This document shows, piece after piece, positions 26,783 through 37,104 of a stretch of 64,000 nt of DNA. Positions within the stretch are counted from its first letter, which is position 1. Every line of letters starts with the position of its first letter. Under the pieces are notes generated by a model, which made no database searches, had not been told where the DNA came from, and saw only the letters and a program-made list of their open reading frames with translations. The translations under genes and the position numbers were made by a program. This stretch comes from Flavobacterium segetis. Lineage in GTDB: Bacteria > Bacteroidota > Bacteroidia > Flavobacteriales > Flavobacteriaceae. The stretch lies in the NCBI RefSeq assembly GCF_900129575.1, contig NZ_FQWE01000004.1:186001-250000 (forward strand). Reading direction: 5' to 3'.

Positions 26783-28795
26783 TCACCAAATTGTTATTCT
26801 GTCTTTTTTAGGTAGAAACATTTTGTCTCCTTCTTTAACATTGAAAGCGTTGTAAAAAGGCGTTGTATTCATAAGCGGCCCATTAACACGCCAATTTGGT
26901 GGAGAATGTGGGTTATTATTAATCCATAAACGAAGGTATTCATCTTTCATTTTTACTCTCCATATTTTTGCTAAAGAGATAAAAAAACGTTGGTCTGGAG
27001 TAAAACCGTCAATTTTCGTATTACCTTTTCCTTCCTCAGTCATTTTAAATGCATCATAAGCAACAGCTATTCCAGCAATATCAGCGGTGTTCTCGCCAAC
27101 TGTTAACGCACCATTAATATGTAGATCTCCTAAGACAGTATAGGTGCTATACAAGTTAGTAACCTGCTGTATTCTTGCTTTAAACTGCGCATAATCCTCT
27201 TTTGTCCACCAATTTTTTAAGTTGCCATTCTTATCATATTGAGCACCTTGGTCATCAAAAGTATGGGTTATTTCGTGACCTATCACCATTCCTATTCCTC
27301 CATAGTTCAATGCATCATCTGCATTATTATCAAAATACGGTGGTTGTAAAATGCCAGCGGGAAAAACAATTTCATTTGCGGTTGGGTTATTATAGGCCGT
27401 AACTGTTGGGGTAGTAGTATACCATTCTGACTTATCGACTGATTTTCCTAATTTATTCAACTGAAACTGGTATGCAGCTGTAGCAGCAGAAACCATGTTC
27501 TCAAAATACATATCTCTAGCTACACGCACATTGCTGTAATCTCTCCACTTATCCGGATATCCTATTTTTTTTGTAATGGCAAACAACTTTTCTTTTGCTT
27601 TTTTCTTTGTACTTTGACTCATCCATTCTAAATTGTCAATCCTTTTAGCGTATGCTTTTTGCAAATTATTAACCAAACTCAACATTCGATTTTTAGCCTC
27701 TTCTGAAAAATATTTCTTTACATACAATTCTCCTAATGCTTCACCGAGATAATTATCAACGACATTAGCCATTTTTTCCCCACGAGTTTTTTGAACAGCT
27801 TGACCAGAGAGTACTTTAGTATACTCAAATGAAGCATCTACGAAAGGTTTACTTAAATCATCTGCATACCGCTCTAAAGAGTTTGCTTTCAGGTAAATTT
27901 TCCAGTTAGCAATAGGTATTTTTTTCAACAGCTTATCAAGGGCATCATAATATTGGGGTTGACTAATATTGATTGAATCCGTTTTAGCACCTAAATTGTT
28001 TAAAAAAGAATTCCAGTTTATGTTTGGATGTCTTTTTGAAAGATCTGCGACAGCCATTTTATTATAATTAGCTTGTACATCTCGCAGTGCAACTTTTGTT
28101 TTATGTGCAGCAGCGAGTTGTTTGTCAATATCAAATACTACTCCTGCGCTTTGTTTAGCTTCTTGAGCAGCACTACCCGTTTGCTGAAATAACGTACTAA
28201 TGTATTTTATGTAAGCCTGCTGAATAGCAACTGTTGACGCATCTGAGCTGAAATAATAATCTCTGTCCGGCAAGCCTAGTCCGGTTTGATACAATTGAGC
28301 AATATTTATACTACTGTTCTTCTCGTCAGATGATACTCCAAAACCTATAATGGAAGGATTATCTACTTTTACCTCGCTGGCAACAAAACTCATTAAAGAC
28401 GGCAGATCAGTAATTTTATCTATTTTTAAGAGTAATGGTTTGATGGGGATATAACCGCGTTTGTCAATGGTAAGCGTATCCATACCAGATGCATAGAAGT
28501 CACCAACCTTTTCAGCTATACTTCCAGCGGGATTTTTAGTTTGCGAAATACTATCTAATATTCCCTGTAGACGCATTCTTTGTGGATAATTCATAAACAT
28601 ATAAGCCCCTACTCCAGATTGAGATGCAGGTATCGGAACCGAATCATACCATTTGCCATTAACATATTTAAAAAAATCGTTACCCGGTCTTAACGTGGAA
28701 TCAATTCCAGTTATGACTGTAATTTTTTTTTCTTGCTTGTTAGAGCACGAAACAATAGCAAAGAAAGCGACAAAGAGCAATACTATTTTTTTCAT
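26783..28795 (-). CDS. M13 (neprilysin-type) zinc metallopeptidase lipoprotein
   Basis: 670 aa with lipobox IVSC (Cys17). It has the M13 layout: a long alpha-helical N-terminal domain, then NEIVFPAGILQPPYFD, the zinc motif VIGHEITHTFDDQG (HExxH) and GENTADIAG with the third ligand Glu and the conserved Asp. The C-terminal PFYNAFNVKEGDKMFLP and WRVNGPLMNTTPFYNAF blocks are present; family members are 650-700 aa. It should cut short peptides in the periplasm or at the cell surface. Single gene with its own terminator. Confidence 0.95.
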   Translation of the reverse strand: MKKIVLLFVAFFAIVSCSNKQEKKITVITGIDSTLRPGNDFFKYVNGKWYDSVPIPASQSGVGAYMFMNYPQRMRLQGILDSISQTKNPAGSIAEKVGDFYASGMDTLTIDKRGYIPIKPLLLKIDKITDLPSLMSFVASEVKVDNPSIIGFGVSSDEKNSSINIAQLYQTGLGLPDRDYYFSSDASTVAIQQAYIKYISTLFQQTGSAAQEAKQSAGVVFDIDKQLAAAHKTKVALRDVQANYNKMAVADLSKRHPNINWNSFLNNLGAKTDSINISQPQYYDALDKLLKKIPIANWKIYLKANSLERYADDLSKPFVDASFEYTKVLSGQAVQKTRGEKMANVVDNYLGEALGELYVKKYFSEEAKNRMLSLVNNLQKAYAKRIDNLEWMSQSTKKKAKEKLFAITKKIGYPDKWRDYSNVRVARDMYFENMVSAATAAYQFQLNKLGKSVDKSEWYTTTPTVTAYNNPTANEIVFPAGILQPPYFDNNADDALNYGGIGMVIGHEITHTFDDQGAQYDKNGNLKNWWTKEDYAQFKARIQQVTNLYSTYTVLGDLHINGALTVGENTADIAGIAVAYDAFKMTEEGKGNTKIDGFTPDQRFFISLAKIWRVKMKDEYLRLWINNNPHSPPNWRVNGPLMNTTPFYNAFNVKEGDKMFLPKKDRITIW

Positions 28796-29108
28796 AAACT
28801 AGATTATTTGTATTAAAAGGAATTGGAAATCGATTCGAATTAGCATTTTAAAAGATGTACATTCGGCTTAATTGATTTTAGTAGAACAAGATACAAATTC
28901 ACTTTTATATCTCGACATTATTATTGAAATAATACCTACTTATCGTGATTGATATAAGCAACTTGTTTATTTAAATATTTCTCTAAAAGTTTAATTTCTC
29001 ACCACAATAAATGCCATGATTACAAACATTGAATCATCAGAGGAAAGAGTTAGGGAAATAAAAAAATATAAAGATGATTTTAATCGAATTCTCTTTTACT
29101 TTTGCCTC
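28796..29108. other. Divergent intergenic region, M13 peptidase / pseudouridine synthase
   Basis: About 310 nt. It holds a TACTTTTG (29097-29104, plus strand) just five bases from the chosen start codon of the pseudouridine synthase; otherwise nothing distinctive. An in-frame ATG at 29016 adds 31 residues that do not resemble the family. Confidence 0.45.
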
Positions 29109-29807
29109 ATGTTAGAAATTCTGTACCAAGACGAATTTATTATAGCCATTAATAAACCAAGTGGATTATTGGTTCATAAATCATATTATGCTCGCGATGC
29201 AAATGTCTATGCTATTCAAGAATTGCGAAATCAAATTGGTGGGCAACACGTCTACCCTATTCACCGTTTAGACCGCAAGACATCTGGCGTATTGCTATTT
29301 GCGTTAGACAAAGAGGTTTTAAAGATTATGAACGATCGTTTTGCCACAAGGAATGTAGAAAAAAAATATTTAGCAATTTTACGAGGTTGGTCACCTAAAG
29401 AGCTAACGATTGATTACGATTTAACAAATGATGACGATATAATTCAAAATGCAATAACCTACTTTCGTCGTTTGCAAAAAACAGAAATTGAATTAGAATT
29501 TAATAATCAATTGACATCACGATATTGCTTAGTAGAAGCGATTCCGGAAACCGGTCGAATGCATCAATTACGAAAACATTTTAAACATATTTTTCATCCC
29601 ATTTTAGGAAGTCGTCCGCACGGTTGTAACAAACAAAATAAATTGTGGTTAGAGAATTATGAACTGAAAGGAATGATGCTTCACGCCCACCAATTAATTT
29701 TTAATCATCCAATAAAGAACGAACAAATAATCTTGAATGCGAAGATCAACAAAGAGTTTAGTAGAGTGGGAACTATTCTTAATCTAGATTTAAGGAAGTA
29801 TCATTAG
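29109..29807 (+). CDS. truC: RluA-family pseudouridine synthase, probably tRNA pseudouridine(65) synthase
   Basis: 232 aa from ATG 29109. LEILYQDEFIIAINKPSGLLVHKS is the family start, and HRLDRKTSGVLLFA contains the catalytic Asp of the RluA family. GRMHQLRKHFKHIFHPILG matches the TruC-like members. It should isomerise a uridine in tRNA (position 65 in E. coli TruC); the exact target cannot be read from sequence. The start is chosen because the upstream 31 residues are atypical. A TACTTTTG sits five bases before this start, so the mRNA could be leaderless or nearly so. Confidence 0.88.
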   Translation: MLEILYQDEFIIAINKPSGLLVHKSYYARDANVYAIQELRNQIGGQHVYPIHRLDRKTSGVLLFALDKEVLKIMNDRFATRNVEKKYLAILRGWSPKELTIDYDLTNDDDIIQNAITYFRRLQKTEIELEFNNQLTSRYCLVEAIPETGRMHQLRKHFKHIFHPILGSRPHGCNKQNKLWLENYELKGMMLHAHQLIFNHPIKNEQIILNAKINKEFSRVGTILNLDLRKYH

Positions 29808-30400
29808 AATAATAATTTAAAATTTATTACTGCCTTCTACAAATTGAGATTTTCTGAATTAAAATACCGATGCAAATCTTAAAAAACGAATTGAAAATTT
29901 CAATGCTTCGCATAAATAAAAAATTTTAACAAACATCAGGCCTCTTTACTATTCAAAGCTTTAAATATAATTGACTTTGCCGCTTAAATTCTCTATTTAA
30001 ATTTATTTACTGAAAACTAAATAGGCTACAATATAAATTTGATAGAAAAATTTAAACCATAAAATCCGCTCTAAAAAGAGGGGCAAATAGTATAATCGAA
30101 CTTTGAGATGTTATTTTATGTGGGATTATCCTCTTCTAACTTTATTGTCATAAAAAAATGTATTGTAAAGAAGAAATTCAAAGCATTTGAATAAAAAATG
30201 TTGGTTTTAATAGATAATTTGGTAGCTTAATAAACACTGCGGATACATATTTCAAACTTTGTTTGGCGTACCACTAAAAGATTATCAACAAAAGTTCCTA
30301 GTTTATTAATGTCAAAATAGTGATCGCGATAATAATAATTTATTACTCTGATTAAATGATTTTAGGTATTTAAAATTGCATACTAAACTAAAGAATATAA
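29808..30400. other. Gene-free stretch with a possible AraC-like remnant
   Basis: About 590 nt with no open frame. Around 30165-30305, reading through stops and a frameshift, KEEIQSI*IKNVGFNR and then FGVPLKDYQQKF resemble the second helix-turn-helix of an AraC-type regulator. This is a weak, low-confidence match. Confidence 0.3.
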
Positions 30401-30434
30401 AAAAACCTGTTTAACAATTGCTAAACAGGTTTTT
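30401..30434. terminator. Strong terminator hairpin
   Basis: AAAAACCTGTTTA (30401-30413) pairs with TAAACAGGTTTTT (30422-30434), perfect 13 bp with T runs in both directions. It follows the LRR gene on the minus strand. Confidence 0.85.
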
Positions 30435-30503
30435 AAAAAAATTATTATAATCTAAAACTAAACCAACTAAACTTAAAATTTACTATTAAATAATTTTTAT
30501 AAC

Positions 30504-31358
30504 TTAATCTTCTGAAACGATTGCCGTGTTTCGATCAGCATTTACCTTAAGTAATATCGCTAATCCTTCTTCATTCAACATTGTCATGTTAAGAGTGTCG
30601 AGCTTTGCTAAATTTTTTGATACTTTACCAACAAAACCATTATAAGAAATATTCATTTCTTTCAGATTGTTTAATTTTTCTAATGTGACTGGAATGGCGC
30701 CGTCCATTTTATTGTCAAACAAACTTAGGTTTTCAAGTGCTACTAACTTATTTACGCCTGAACTTAAGTGCCCACTTAATTTATTACTATTTAATAAGAC
30801 AATTTTCAGAGCGGTGAGCTCATAAAATGAGTCAGGGATTTGGCCTTCTAGATCGTTATTAAAAAGTGATAATATTTCCAAATTCTTCAATGATCCAATC
30901 TCTTGAGGAAGTGAACCTGAAAATTCATTCATATAAAGTTTAAGTTCAATTAGGTCATTCATAGAACAAATTGAAGTTGGAATTGTACCGGTCAAATGAT
31001 TAAAGGAAAGATCTAAAATTTTAATTTTATTTAAACCACCAATTAAATCAGGAATAGAACCGCTCAACTTATTTTTATGTAAATCAAGTTCTTGTAAATG
31101 AATTAAATTTAAGATGTCATTTGGAATTATTCCCTCTAAATTATTATCAGATAAAACAATTGAAACTACTTTATCATCCAGCACTTTAACACCATACCAA
31201 TTAGAAACGGGTTGTGATAAATTCCAAGTAATCTTCCAATTTACTCCATTAGTCGACTTATAAAATTTCACTAATGCATCTCTCTCTATTTGAGAAACAT
31301 TTGCGAACATCGTAAATGTGAATAGTAATGTGAATAAAAGTGAAATTTTCGTTTTCAT
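30504..31358 (-). CDS. Secreted leucine-rich repeat protein
   Basis: 284 aa with a signal peptide (about 1-19) and an N-cap ALVKFYKSTNGVNWKITWNL. About eight plant-type LRR units follow, such as LQELDLHKNKLSGSIPDLIG and LEILSLFNNDLEGQIPDSF, in the L-x-x-L-x-L-x-x-N-x-L-x-G-x-I-P form. It ends with a short non-repeat tail and no T9SS sorting domain. Probably exported for protein binding; partner unknown. Monocistronic, with a strong terminator. Confidence 0.88.
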   Translation of the reverse strand: MKTKISLLFTLLFTFTMFANVSQIERDALVKFYKSTNGVNWKITWNLSQPVSNWYGVKVLDDKVVSIVLSDNNLEGIIPNDILNLIHLQELDLHKNKLSGSIPDLIGGLNKIKILDLSFNHLTGTIPTSICSMNDLIELKLYMNEFSGSLPQEIGSLKNLEILSLFNNDLEGQIPDSFYELTALKIVLLNSNKLSGHLSSGVNKLVALENLSLFDNKMDGAIPVTLEKLNNLKEMNISYNGFVGKVSKNLAKLDTLNMTMLNEEGLAILLKVNADRNTAIVSED

Positions 31359-31655
31359 AATTTAATTTTTACTTTATACTTTAAATATAATTAAAAAAAC
31401 CGTCACTAAACAAATAAAATCGACGAAATACACCAACAATAACTAAAACACAGAAATAACCTATAAGAACTTCTACAGTAGAATGAATTACTATGCCTTT
31501 TACAAGTAACTAACTTCTAACTTTATGGTACTATAATTGAAAATCAAAGATTTTGATATTACAGTAAAATTACTGCCTATGTGCTAAAGTTATATTAATA
31601 CTTCGGTCTATAATTAATTAAAATCTCTCCACAGTAAATAAGATACTTTCAACTT

Positions 31656-31934
31656 CTATTGCAATTTTTCAATTGCCATAGCTAATTGTAAATCTTTATC
31701 TGTAACTCCGACTTCATCATGTGTAGTTAAACGAATATCTACCTTGTTGTAAACATTAAATAATTCAGGATGATGGTTACTTTTCTCAGCTTCTAAACCT
31801 ACTTGCACTATAAATCCAAGAGCTTGAGAAAAGTTTTTAAATTTAAATTTTTTTTCAATTCCATTATTTTCCAAAGTCCAACCTTCTAATTCTTTTAAAT
31901 GTTCTTGAATAGATTCTTTTGAATATGTTTTCAT
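31656..31934 (-). CDS. phhB: Pterin-4-alpha-carbinolamine dehydratase
   Basis: 92 aa, the full length of the family. [23 protein letters not shown] holds the [E/S]xHHPE active-site motif. It dehydrates the 4a-hydroxy-tetrahydrobiopterin formed by aromatic amino acid hydroxylases, so it serves the PhhA at 9.1 kb. The two genes are 21 kb apart and not one operon here. Divergent from the FemAB-like gene. Confidence 0.95.
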   Translation of the reverse strand: MKTYSKESIQEHLKELEGWTLENNGIEKKFKFKNFSQALGFIVQVGLEAEKSNHHPELFNVYNKVDIRLTTHDEVGVTDKDLQLAMAIEKLQ

Positions 31935-31993
31935 AATTTTTTATTTTTATAAAGTTAGTTAATTTAACTTCAACAAATGATTTATTAAGTTTA

Positions 31994-33175
31994 ATGATTA
32001 ATTTTGGCAAAATATTAAATTACAATTTGGACTCAGCTTATACTTTCTGCATTTATGAAAATACATCTCAACTTCCCAATAATTGGGACGATTTAGCAAT
32101 ATCAACTATTTTCTTAAGTAAAAGATACTTCGAAGTTTTAGAAAAATCTTCACCTGACAACATGATTTGTTATTTCATAGGAATTTTTGAAAACGAGAAC
32201 TTAATTGGTATTTCTCTTTCGCAGTTTTTAAATTTAAACAAATTAGAATCTTTTGGTGGGAGAGATAAGCGTGTAAAGACAAAAATTCGGAATTTCATTT
32301 TTAAAAATTTTGCATCCCAAGTTCTTGTTCTAGGAAATAACATGCTCACGGGCCAAAACTCTTACGCTTTGAAAAAAGGTGTTGACCCAATGAAGGCGAT
32401 TAAAGCCTTACATAATGCTGCATCAAGTTTAAAAATAATTTTTGCTAATAAAGGTATCAAAGTGCATATTACTACCTATAAAGATTTTGATAAGCAAGAA
32501 ATTAAGAATTTTGATATTCCAGAAATGAGAAGAGAATATCAGTTTTCAACACAACCTAACATGATATTTTCAATTAATGAGAATTGGACAACAGAACAAA
32601 ATTATATCGATTCGCTCTCAAAAAAATACCGAGATCAATACAAACGAGCACGAAAAAAAGCTATCAATATTGAGAAAAAAAAGCTGTCGCTCGACGAAAT
32701 TATTAGATCAGAAACTGAAATTTATAACTTGTATCTACACGTAGCTAAGAACGCTCCATTTAATACGTTCTTTTTACCTCAAAATCATTTTAGAGTTTTT
32801 AAAGAAATCTTCAAGGACAAGTTTCTGTTTTACGGTTATTTCATAGGTAATAAACTCATAGGTTTTAATACGCTCATAAAAAATGGAAAAATAATGGACA
32901 CTTATTTTCTTGGTTATGATGAAAGTATCCAGCGAGAAAACATGCTATATCTCAATATGTTATATGATATGATTGCTTATTCAATCAATAAAAATTTTGA
33001 AGAAATCATATTTGCACGGACGGCTTTAGAAATAAAAAGTTCTGTAGGTGCTAAGCCTGTGAAAATGTATGGACTCATTTCTCATAGTAATTCGCTGTTA
33101 AATTCATTTATGCCCAAAATATTTAAGTACTTAGAGCCTGAAACGATTTGGCAACAGCGAAATCCTTTTAAATAG
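31994..33175 (+). CDS. FemAB/GNAT-like peptidoglycan-type acyltransferase family protein
   Basis: 393 aa without signal peptide. The C-terminal part (about residues 200-370) looks like the acetyltransferase fold of FemAB-like proteins: SKKYRDQYKRARKKA, LFYGYFIGNKLIGFNTLIKNG, DTYFLGYDESIQRENMLYLNMLYDMI and FARTALEIKSSVGAKPVKM. Proteins of this type are annotated as peptidoglycan biosynthesis or GNAT proteins; the acceptor is unknown. Its 3' end overlaps the convergent lipid kinase gene by 8 nt. Confidence 0.72.
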   Translation: MINFGKILNYNLDSAYTFCIYENTSQLPNNWDDLAISTIFLSKRYFEVLEKSSPDNMICYFIGIFENENLIGISLSQFLNLNKLESFGGRDKRVKTKIRNFIFKNFASQVLVLGNNMLTGQNSYALKKGVDPMKAIKALHNAASSLKIIFANKGIKVHITTYKDFDKQEIKNFDIPEMRREYQFSTQPNMIFSINENWTTEQNYIDSLSKKYRDQYKRARKKAINIEKKKLSLDEIIRSETEIYNLYLHVAKNAPFNTFFLPQNHFRVFKEIFKDKFLFYGYFIGNKLIGFNTLIKNGKIMDTYFLGYDESIQRENMLYLNMLYDMIAYSINKNFEEIIFARTALEIKSSVGAKPVKMYGLISHSNSLLNSFMPKIFKYLEPETIWQQRNPFK

Positions 33176-34058
33176 TTAATTGTTCTGATCGTGGAATGGC
33201 AACTTTCATTTGTTTTGGCAGAATTTTAATGTCTAATTGATTTTGCATCCCGCAATATTCACCATCAATTTGAAAACTAACCGGTATATCTGTAATAATA
33301 GTTGCTTTTTCAGTAGATATAATTTCGATGTCGTCAGTATCTAAAGGAATATTTCCAGTGATAATTTTACCGAGAATAATTAAATCCATGTTTTTTAAAA
33401 TAACCAGTTCGAACTTTCCATCATCCATTTTACCATTTGGATTGATAGAAATACCGGTTCCATATTTTTGAGAATTAGCTATTACAATCATTCTAGCTTC
33501 ACAAATAACGGTAGGAAATTCGCCTGTAATGGTCGCAGTAAATGGATCATCTAAATCAGCTAATGTATATAAAGTTTGTAGTGCATATCCTAATTTCCCC
33601 CTTATTGCACTACCTTCATAATTTTTAATCATTTCAGCGTTTAGACCTATATCACTGAGATGAATACTTTTTTTTCCATTAATGCAAATAATATCCATTT
33701 CCATGTAGTGATTGAAAAAGGCTATTTCTAAATTCTCCTCTACAGTCTCTGGTAAGTTTAGATCTACTGCTAAGCCATTAGCAGAGCCAGCGGGTAAAAT
33801 ACCAATGATTACATCAAAATCTTGTACAGCTTCTGCCACCATTTTAATAGTTCCGTCACCTCCAGCTACTATCATGCGATCTGGTTTAAGCGAATTACAA
33901 AGCTCTTTTATCTCCTCACTATCAGCAACTCCAGAAGTATAATAGGTAAAGAGATTAATTTTATGTTTTTCAACAAAAACATTTATTGATTCAATCAATG
34001 CATCCTTATCTAGGCCACCAGAAATAGGATTAACAACGAGGATATTATTATTTTTCAA
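33168..34058 (-). CDS. Diacylglycerol/sphingosine-type lipid kinase (YegS family)
   Basis: 296 aa with the DAGK catalytic domain: VVNPISGG at the start, VAGGDGTIKMVAEAV (GGDGT nucleotide loop) and GILPAGSANGLAVDLNLP. A C-terminal beta-sandwich ends SFQIDGEYCG. It should phosphorylate a membrane lipid with ATP. Overlaps the convergent FemAB-like gene by 8 nt; the opposite end is divergent from the App1-like gene. Confidence 0.9.
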   Translation of the reverse strand: MKNNNILVVNPISGGLDKDALIESINVFVEKHKINLFTYYTSGVADSEEIKELCNSLKPDRMIVAGGDGTIKMVAEAVQDFDVIIGILPAGSANGLAVDLNLPETVEENLEIAFFNHYMEMDIICINGKKSIHLSDIGLNAEMIKNYEGSAIRGKLGYALQTLYTLADLDDPFTATITGEFPTVICEARMIVIANSQKYGTGISINPNGKMDDGKFELVILKNMDLIILGKIITGNIPLDTDDIEIISTEKATIITDIPVSFQIDGEYCGMQNQLDIKILPKQMKVAIPRSEQLTI

Positions 34059-34105
34059 AATTTATTCGAAATTATTAATTAAAAAACTTTAATTTCATCT
34101 TTTAT

Positions 34106-34113
34106 CAAAAGTA
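34106..34113 (-). promoter_or_regulatory. -7 element of the lipid kinase promoter
   Basis: Minus-strand TACTTTTG, 47 nt before the ATG, in the 64-nt divergent gap to the App1-like gene. Confidence 0.45.
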
Positions 34114-34122
34114 ATACAATTT

Positions 34123-35091
34123 ATGAAACCTATTTTAAAATTATATCGCGGTTATGCTAATGAACAGGAATTAATTGTGATGGGACATGTTTTTAGGCCA
34201 ACCTCAATTGAAGAATATAATTTTCAAAAAAAGAATTTAAAAAACGCTACTTCGGTCATTAAAATGTTCCAAATAAAAACTCAAGCTAATGCTGATGTTT
34301 ATTTAGATTACTATGATACAAAACTACACACTAAAACGTTAGACGATGGTTATTTTAAATTTTGTGTTCCTTTAGATCAAAGCACAAATTATGGTTGGAT
34401 TAATTACCAAGTAAGTATAATCCACAATGATAAAACTATTGTTACAAAAGAAACTTACATTAGACCACATAAAGGAAATCTTGGAATCATCTCTGATATT
34501 GATGATACGTTTTTAGTTTCACATACTATGAATCCCTTACGAAAGCTATATGTCTTACTATTTAAAAACGTTAATAAAAGAAAAATATATGACGATGTAG
34601 TTTCGCATTATCAGGCTTTAAGTACTGCGGGAAGAGAAAAGCATGATGAGCAAAATGCTTTTTTTTATGTTTCGAGTAGCGAATGGAATTTATACCGCTT
34701 CATCATAAAGTTTACAGAACTTCATAAACTACCCAAAGCTGTTTTACTTTTAAAAGACATAAAAACGAGCTTGAAAGATTTCATATTTACTGGTCATGGC
34801 GATCATAATCATAAGTTTGAGAAAATAAAACACATTTTAGAATTTTATCCAAATTTAGAATACGTATTGCTCGGTGATGATTCACAGCAAGATGTTTTTT
34901 TATATGAAGCAATCGCCAAGATTTTTCCAGTTACAGTCAAAGCAGTTTATATTAGGCAAACGGCAGCAAAAAAGAAAGAAAAAGTGACCACTGTGCTGGA
35001 AAATTTAAAATCTCTTAACGTTGCTATTTGTTACTTTAAAGACAGTGCTGAGGCTATTGCCCATTCAAAATTAATTGGAATAATTGAATAA
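34123..35091 (+). CDS. App1-like (DUF2183) phosphatidate phosphatase domain protein
   Basis: 322 aa. LGIISDIDDTFLVSHTMNP carries the DxDxT nucleophile motif of the HAD-like App1/LNS2 domain, and FFYVSSSEWNLYRFI and YVLLGDDSQQDVFLYE complete it. Yeast App1 removes phosphate from phosphatidate; here a lipid phosphatase is likely but unproven. The neighbouring divergent gene is a lipid kinase, giving an opposing pair that may act in the same lipid pool (inference). A N-terminal beta-sandwich precedes the catalytic domain. Confidence 0.87.
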   Translation: MKPILKLYRGYANEQELIVMGHVFRPTSIEEYNFQKKNLKNATSVIKMFQIKTQANADVYLDYYDTKLHTKTLDDGYFKFCVPLDQSTNYGWINYQVSIIHNDKTIVTKETYIRPHKGNLGIISDIDDTFLVSHTMNPLRKLYVLLFKNVNKRKIYDDVVSHYQALSTAGREKHDEQNAFFYVSSSEWNLYRFIIKFTELHKLPKAVLLLKDIKTSLKDFIFTGHGDHNHKFEKIKHILEFYPNLEYVLLGDDSQQDVFLYEAIAKIFPVTVKAVYIRQTAAKKKEKVTTVLENLKSLNVAICYFKDSAEAIAHSKLIGIIE

Positions 35092-35093
35092 AA

Positions 35094-35119
35094 AAAAGAG
35101 TCTTTAAAAAGACTCTTTT
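35094..35119. terminator. Bidirectional terminator
   Basis: AAAAGAGTCTTT (35094-35105) pairs with AAAGACTCTTTT (35108-35119). It lies between the convergent App1-like and ABC-F genes. Confidence 0.85.
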
Positions 35120-35123
35120 ATAT

Positions 35124-37031
35124 TTATGTGTTTTCTATTTCCTCTTGTACAAGCTCCCAATCTAAAAGTAACTTATCTAACTCTGCTTTTTTCTTATTGT
35201 ATGCGATAAAGAATTTTGCATCTTCAATATGCTTATCGTAATTGGATGCGAGCATCTTGTCATCCTGCTGAATGTCTCTTTCTAATTGTTTGATTTGGCT
35301 TTCCACCTTACTCAGTTTATTTTGTAAAGCTTTCCCTTTTTTCTGATCTTCGTATGATGCCTTATTACTTTCTTTAGGAGAGGTTACTTTTTGCGCATCT
35401 CTTTTCTCCACTTCACGCATATTTTCCATATTGCGTTGTTCTAAAAAATAGTTGATGTCTCCTAAATATTCCTTTATTCTCTGGTCTTTAAATTCATAAA
35501 CTAAATTAGACATTCCTTGTAAAAAATCCCTATCATGCGATACTAATAAAAGAGTTCCACCAAATTTTTGCAAAGCGGCTTTCAAAACATTTTTAGATTT
35601 AATATCCAAGTGGTTTGTAGGCTCATCCATTAATAAAACATTAATGGGTTGTAACAACAATTTACAAAGCGCTAAGCGGTTTCTTTCGCCTCCAGAGAGA
35701 ACCTTTACCTTTTTCTCTACATCATCTCCTCGAAACAAAAAAGAACCTAACATATCACGCACTTTCATTCTATTAGTATCTGCAGCTGCGTCCTCCATAG
35801 TTTGAAGTAAAGTTATTTCTCCATCAAGATATTCTGCTTGATTTTGAGCAAAATAACCCAATTGTACATTATGTCCTAATTTTATATTTCCCATATATTC
35901 AAACTCGTCAACTATCGCTTTTATAAAAGTTGATTTTCCCTGACCATTTTGACCAACAAAAGCAATTTTACTACCCCGTTCAACTAAAAGATTTATATCT
36001 TTTAAAATTGTTTTATCACCATAACTTTTTGTAACATGCTCTGCTTCTATTACTACTCGCCCTGGTTCTTTAGAAACGGGAAAAGTTATATTCATCACTG
36101 AATTATCATCTTCGTCAACTTCAATACGATCTACCTTATCTAACTTTTTAATCAATGACTGCGCCATAGAGGCTTTAGAAGCTTTAGCGCGGAACTTTTC
36201 GATTAATTTTTCGGTCTCTTCAATTTTTTTAGCCTGGTTTTTTTGTGTTGCTAGTTGCTTTTCTCTAATTTCATGGCGTAAAGTTAAATACTCAGAATAA
36301 GGCTTATTAAAATCATAAGCTTTACCTAAGGAAATTTCAATTGTTCTATTAGTAACATTATCGAGAAACATTTTATCATGAGAAACAATTACTACAACGC
36401 CAGCGTAATTACGAAGAAAGCTCTCTAGCCAGATGATACTTTCAATGTCCAAGTGGTTTGTTGGTTCATCTAGCAATAAAATATCATTTGCTTGTAATAA
36501 TAATTTAGCTAATTCAATACGCATTCTCCAACCACCAGAAAAAGTCTCAGTTTGATTATCAAAAACTTCTCTTTTAAATCCTAAACCAAGTAAAATTTTC
36601 TCTGTATCACCAACATAATTATAGCCACCAAGTAATTCAAAACGATGCGTATAATCAGATAGATCTTCGATAATTTGGCTATATTCATCACTTTCATAAT
36701 CGGTACGAGTGACTAGTAAATGATTGATCTCAGCTAATTTCTTTTCAACAATTTTTATATCTGTAAAGGCTTCATAAGCCTCTTCGAGCACGGTTCTTCC
36801 TTGTTCGAAATCAATGTCCTGACGCAAAAAGCCCATTCGTACTTCTTTTTCAGTTGCAATTTGACCAGAATCAGGTTTAAAATCTCCAGCAAGAATTTTA
36901 AGCATTGTAGATTTACCTGCACCGTTCTTTCCTACAAGTCCTACTCGATCTCCAGCACCTAGACGAAAGGTTACTTCTTCAAACAAATAAGTACCACCAA
37001 AAGAAACAGATAAATTATGTATATTAAGCAT
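35124..37031 (-). CDS. ABC-F family ATPase
   Basis: 635 aa from the ATG at 37031 ([13 protein letters not shown]); a longer frame upstream is rejected since it would run through the promoter. Two ABC domains: Walker [13 protein letters not shown] and [11 protein letters not shown], signatures [15 protein letters not shown] and [15 protein letters not shown], Walker [12 protein letters not shown] and [11 protein letters not shown], and a linker rich in Lys/Glu coiled coil between them and at the C-terminus. There are no membrane segments. ABC-F proteins act on the ribosome (translation quality control or antibiotic protection); the resemblance is to the Uup/YdiF type. Confidence 0.94.
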   Translation of the reverse strand: MLNIHNLSVSFGGTYLFEEVTFRLGAGDRVGLVGKNGAGKSTMLKILAGDFKPDSGQIATEKEVRMGFLRQDIDFEQGRTVLEEAYEAFTDIKIVEKKLAEINHLLVTRTDYESDEYSQIIEDLSDYTHRFELLGGYNYVGDTEKILLGLGFKREVFDNQTETFSGGWRMRIELAKLLLQANDILLLDEPTNHLDIESIIWLESFLRNYAGVVVIVSHDKMFLDNVTNRTIEISLGKAYDFNKPYSEYLTLRHEIREKQLATQKNQAKKIEETEKLIEKFRAKASKASMAQSLIKKLDKVDRIEVDEDDNSVMNITFPVSKEPGRVVIEAEHVTKSYGDKTILKDINLLVERGSKIAFVGQNGQGKSTFIKAIVDEFEYMGNIKLGHNVQLGYFAQNQAEYLDGEITLLQTMEDAAADTNRMKVRDMLGSFLFRGDDVEKKVKVLSGGERNRLALCKLLLQPINVLLMDEPTNHLDIKSKNVLKAALQKFGGTLLLVSHDRDFLQGMSNLVYEFKDQRIKEYLGDINYFLEQRNMENMREVEKRDAQKVTSPKESNKASYEDQKKGKALQNKLSKVESQIKQLERDIQQDDKMLASNYDKHIEDAKFFIAYNKKKAELDKLLLDWELVQEEIENT

Positions 37032-37061
37032 GTATTGTGATTTTATTCCTTTTTGAATTCG

Positions 37062-37083
37062 TAAATTTGTACTTTCAAAAATA
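37062..37083. promoter_or_regulatory. Divergent promoter pair, ABC-F / DUF983
   Basis: Plus-strand TAAATTTG (37062-37069) for the DUF983 gene and minus-strand TATTTTTG (37076-37083) for the ABC-F gene, both matching TAnnTTTG within 22 nt. Confidence 0.45.
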
Positions 37084-37104
37084 GAAAAATTAAATTTTTT
37101 GCAA

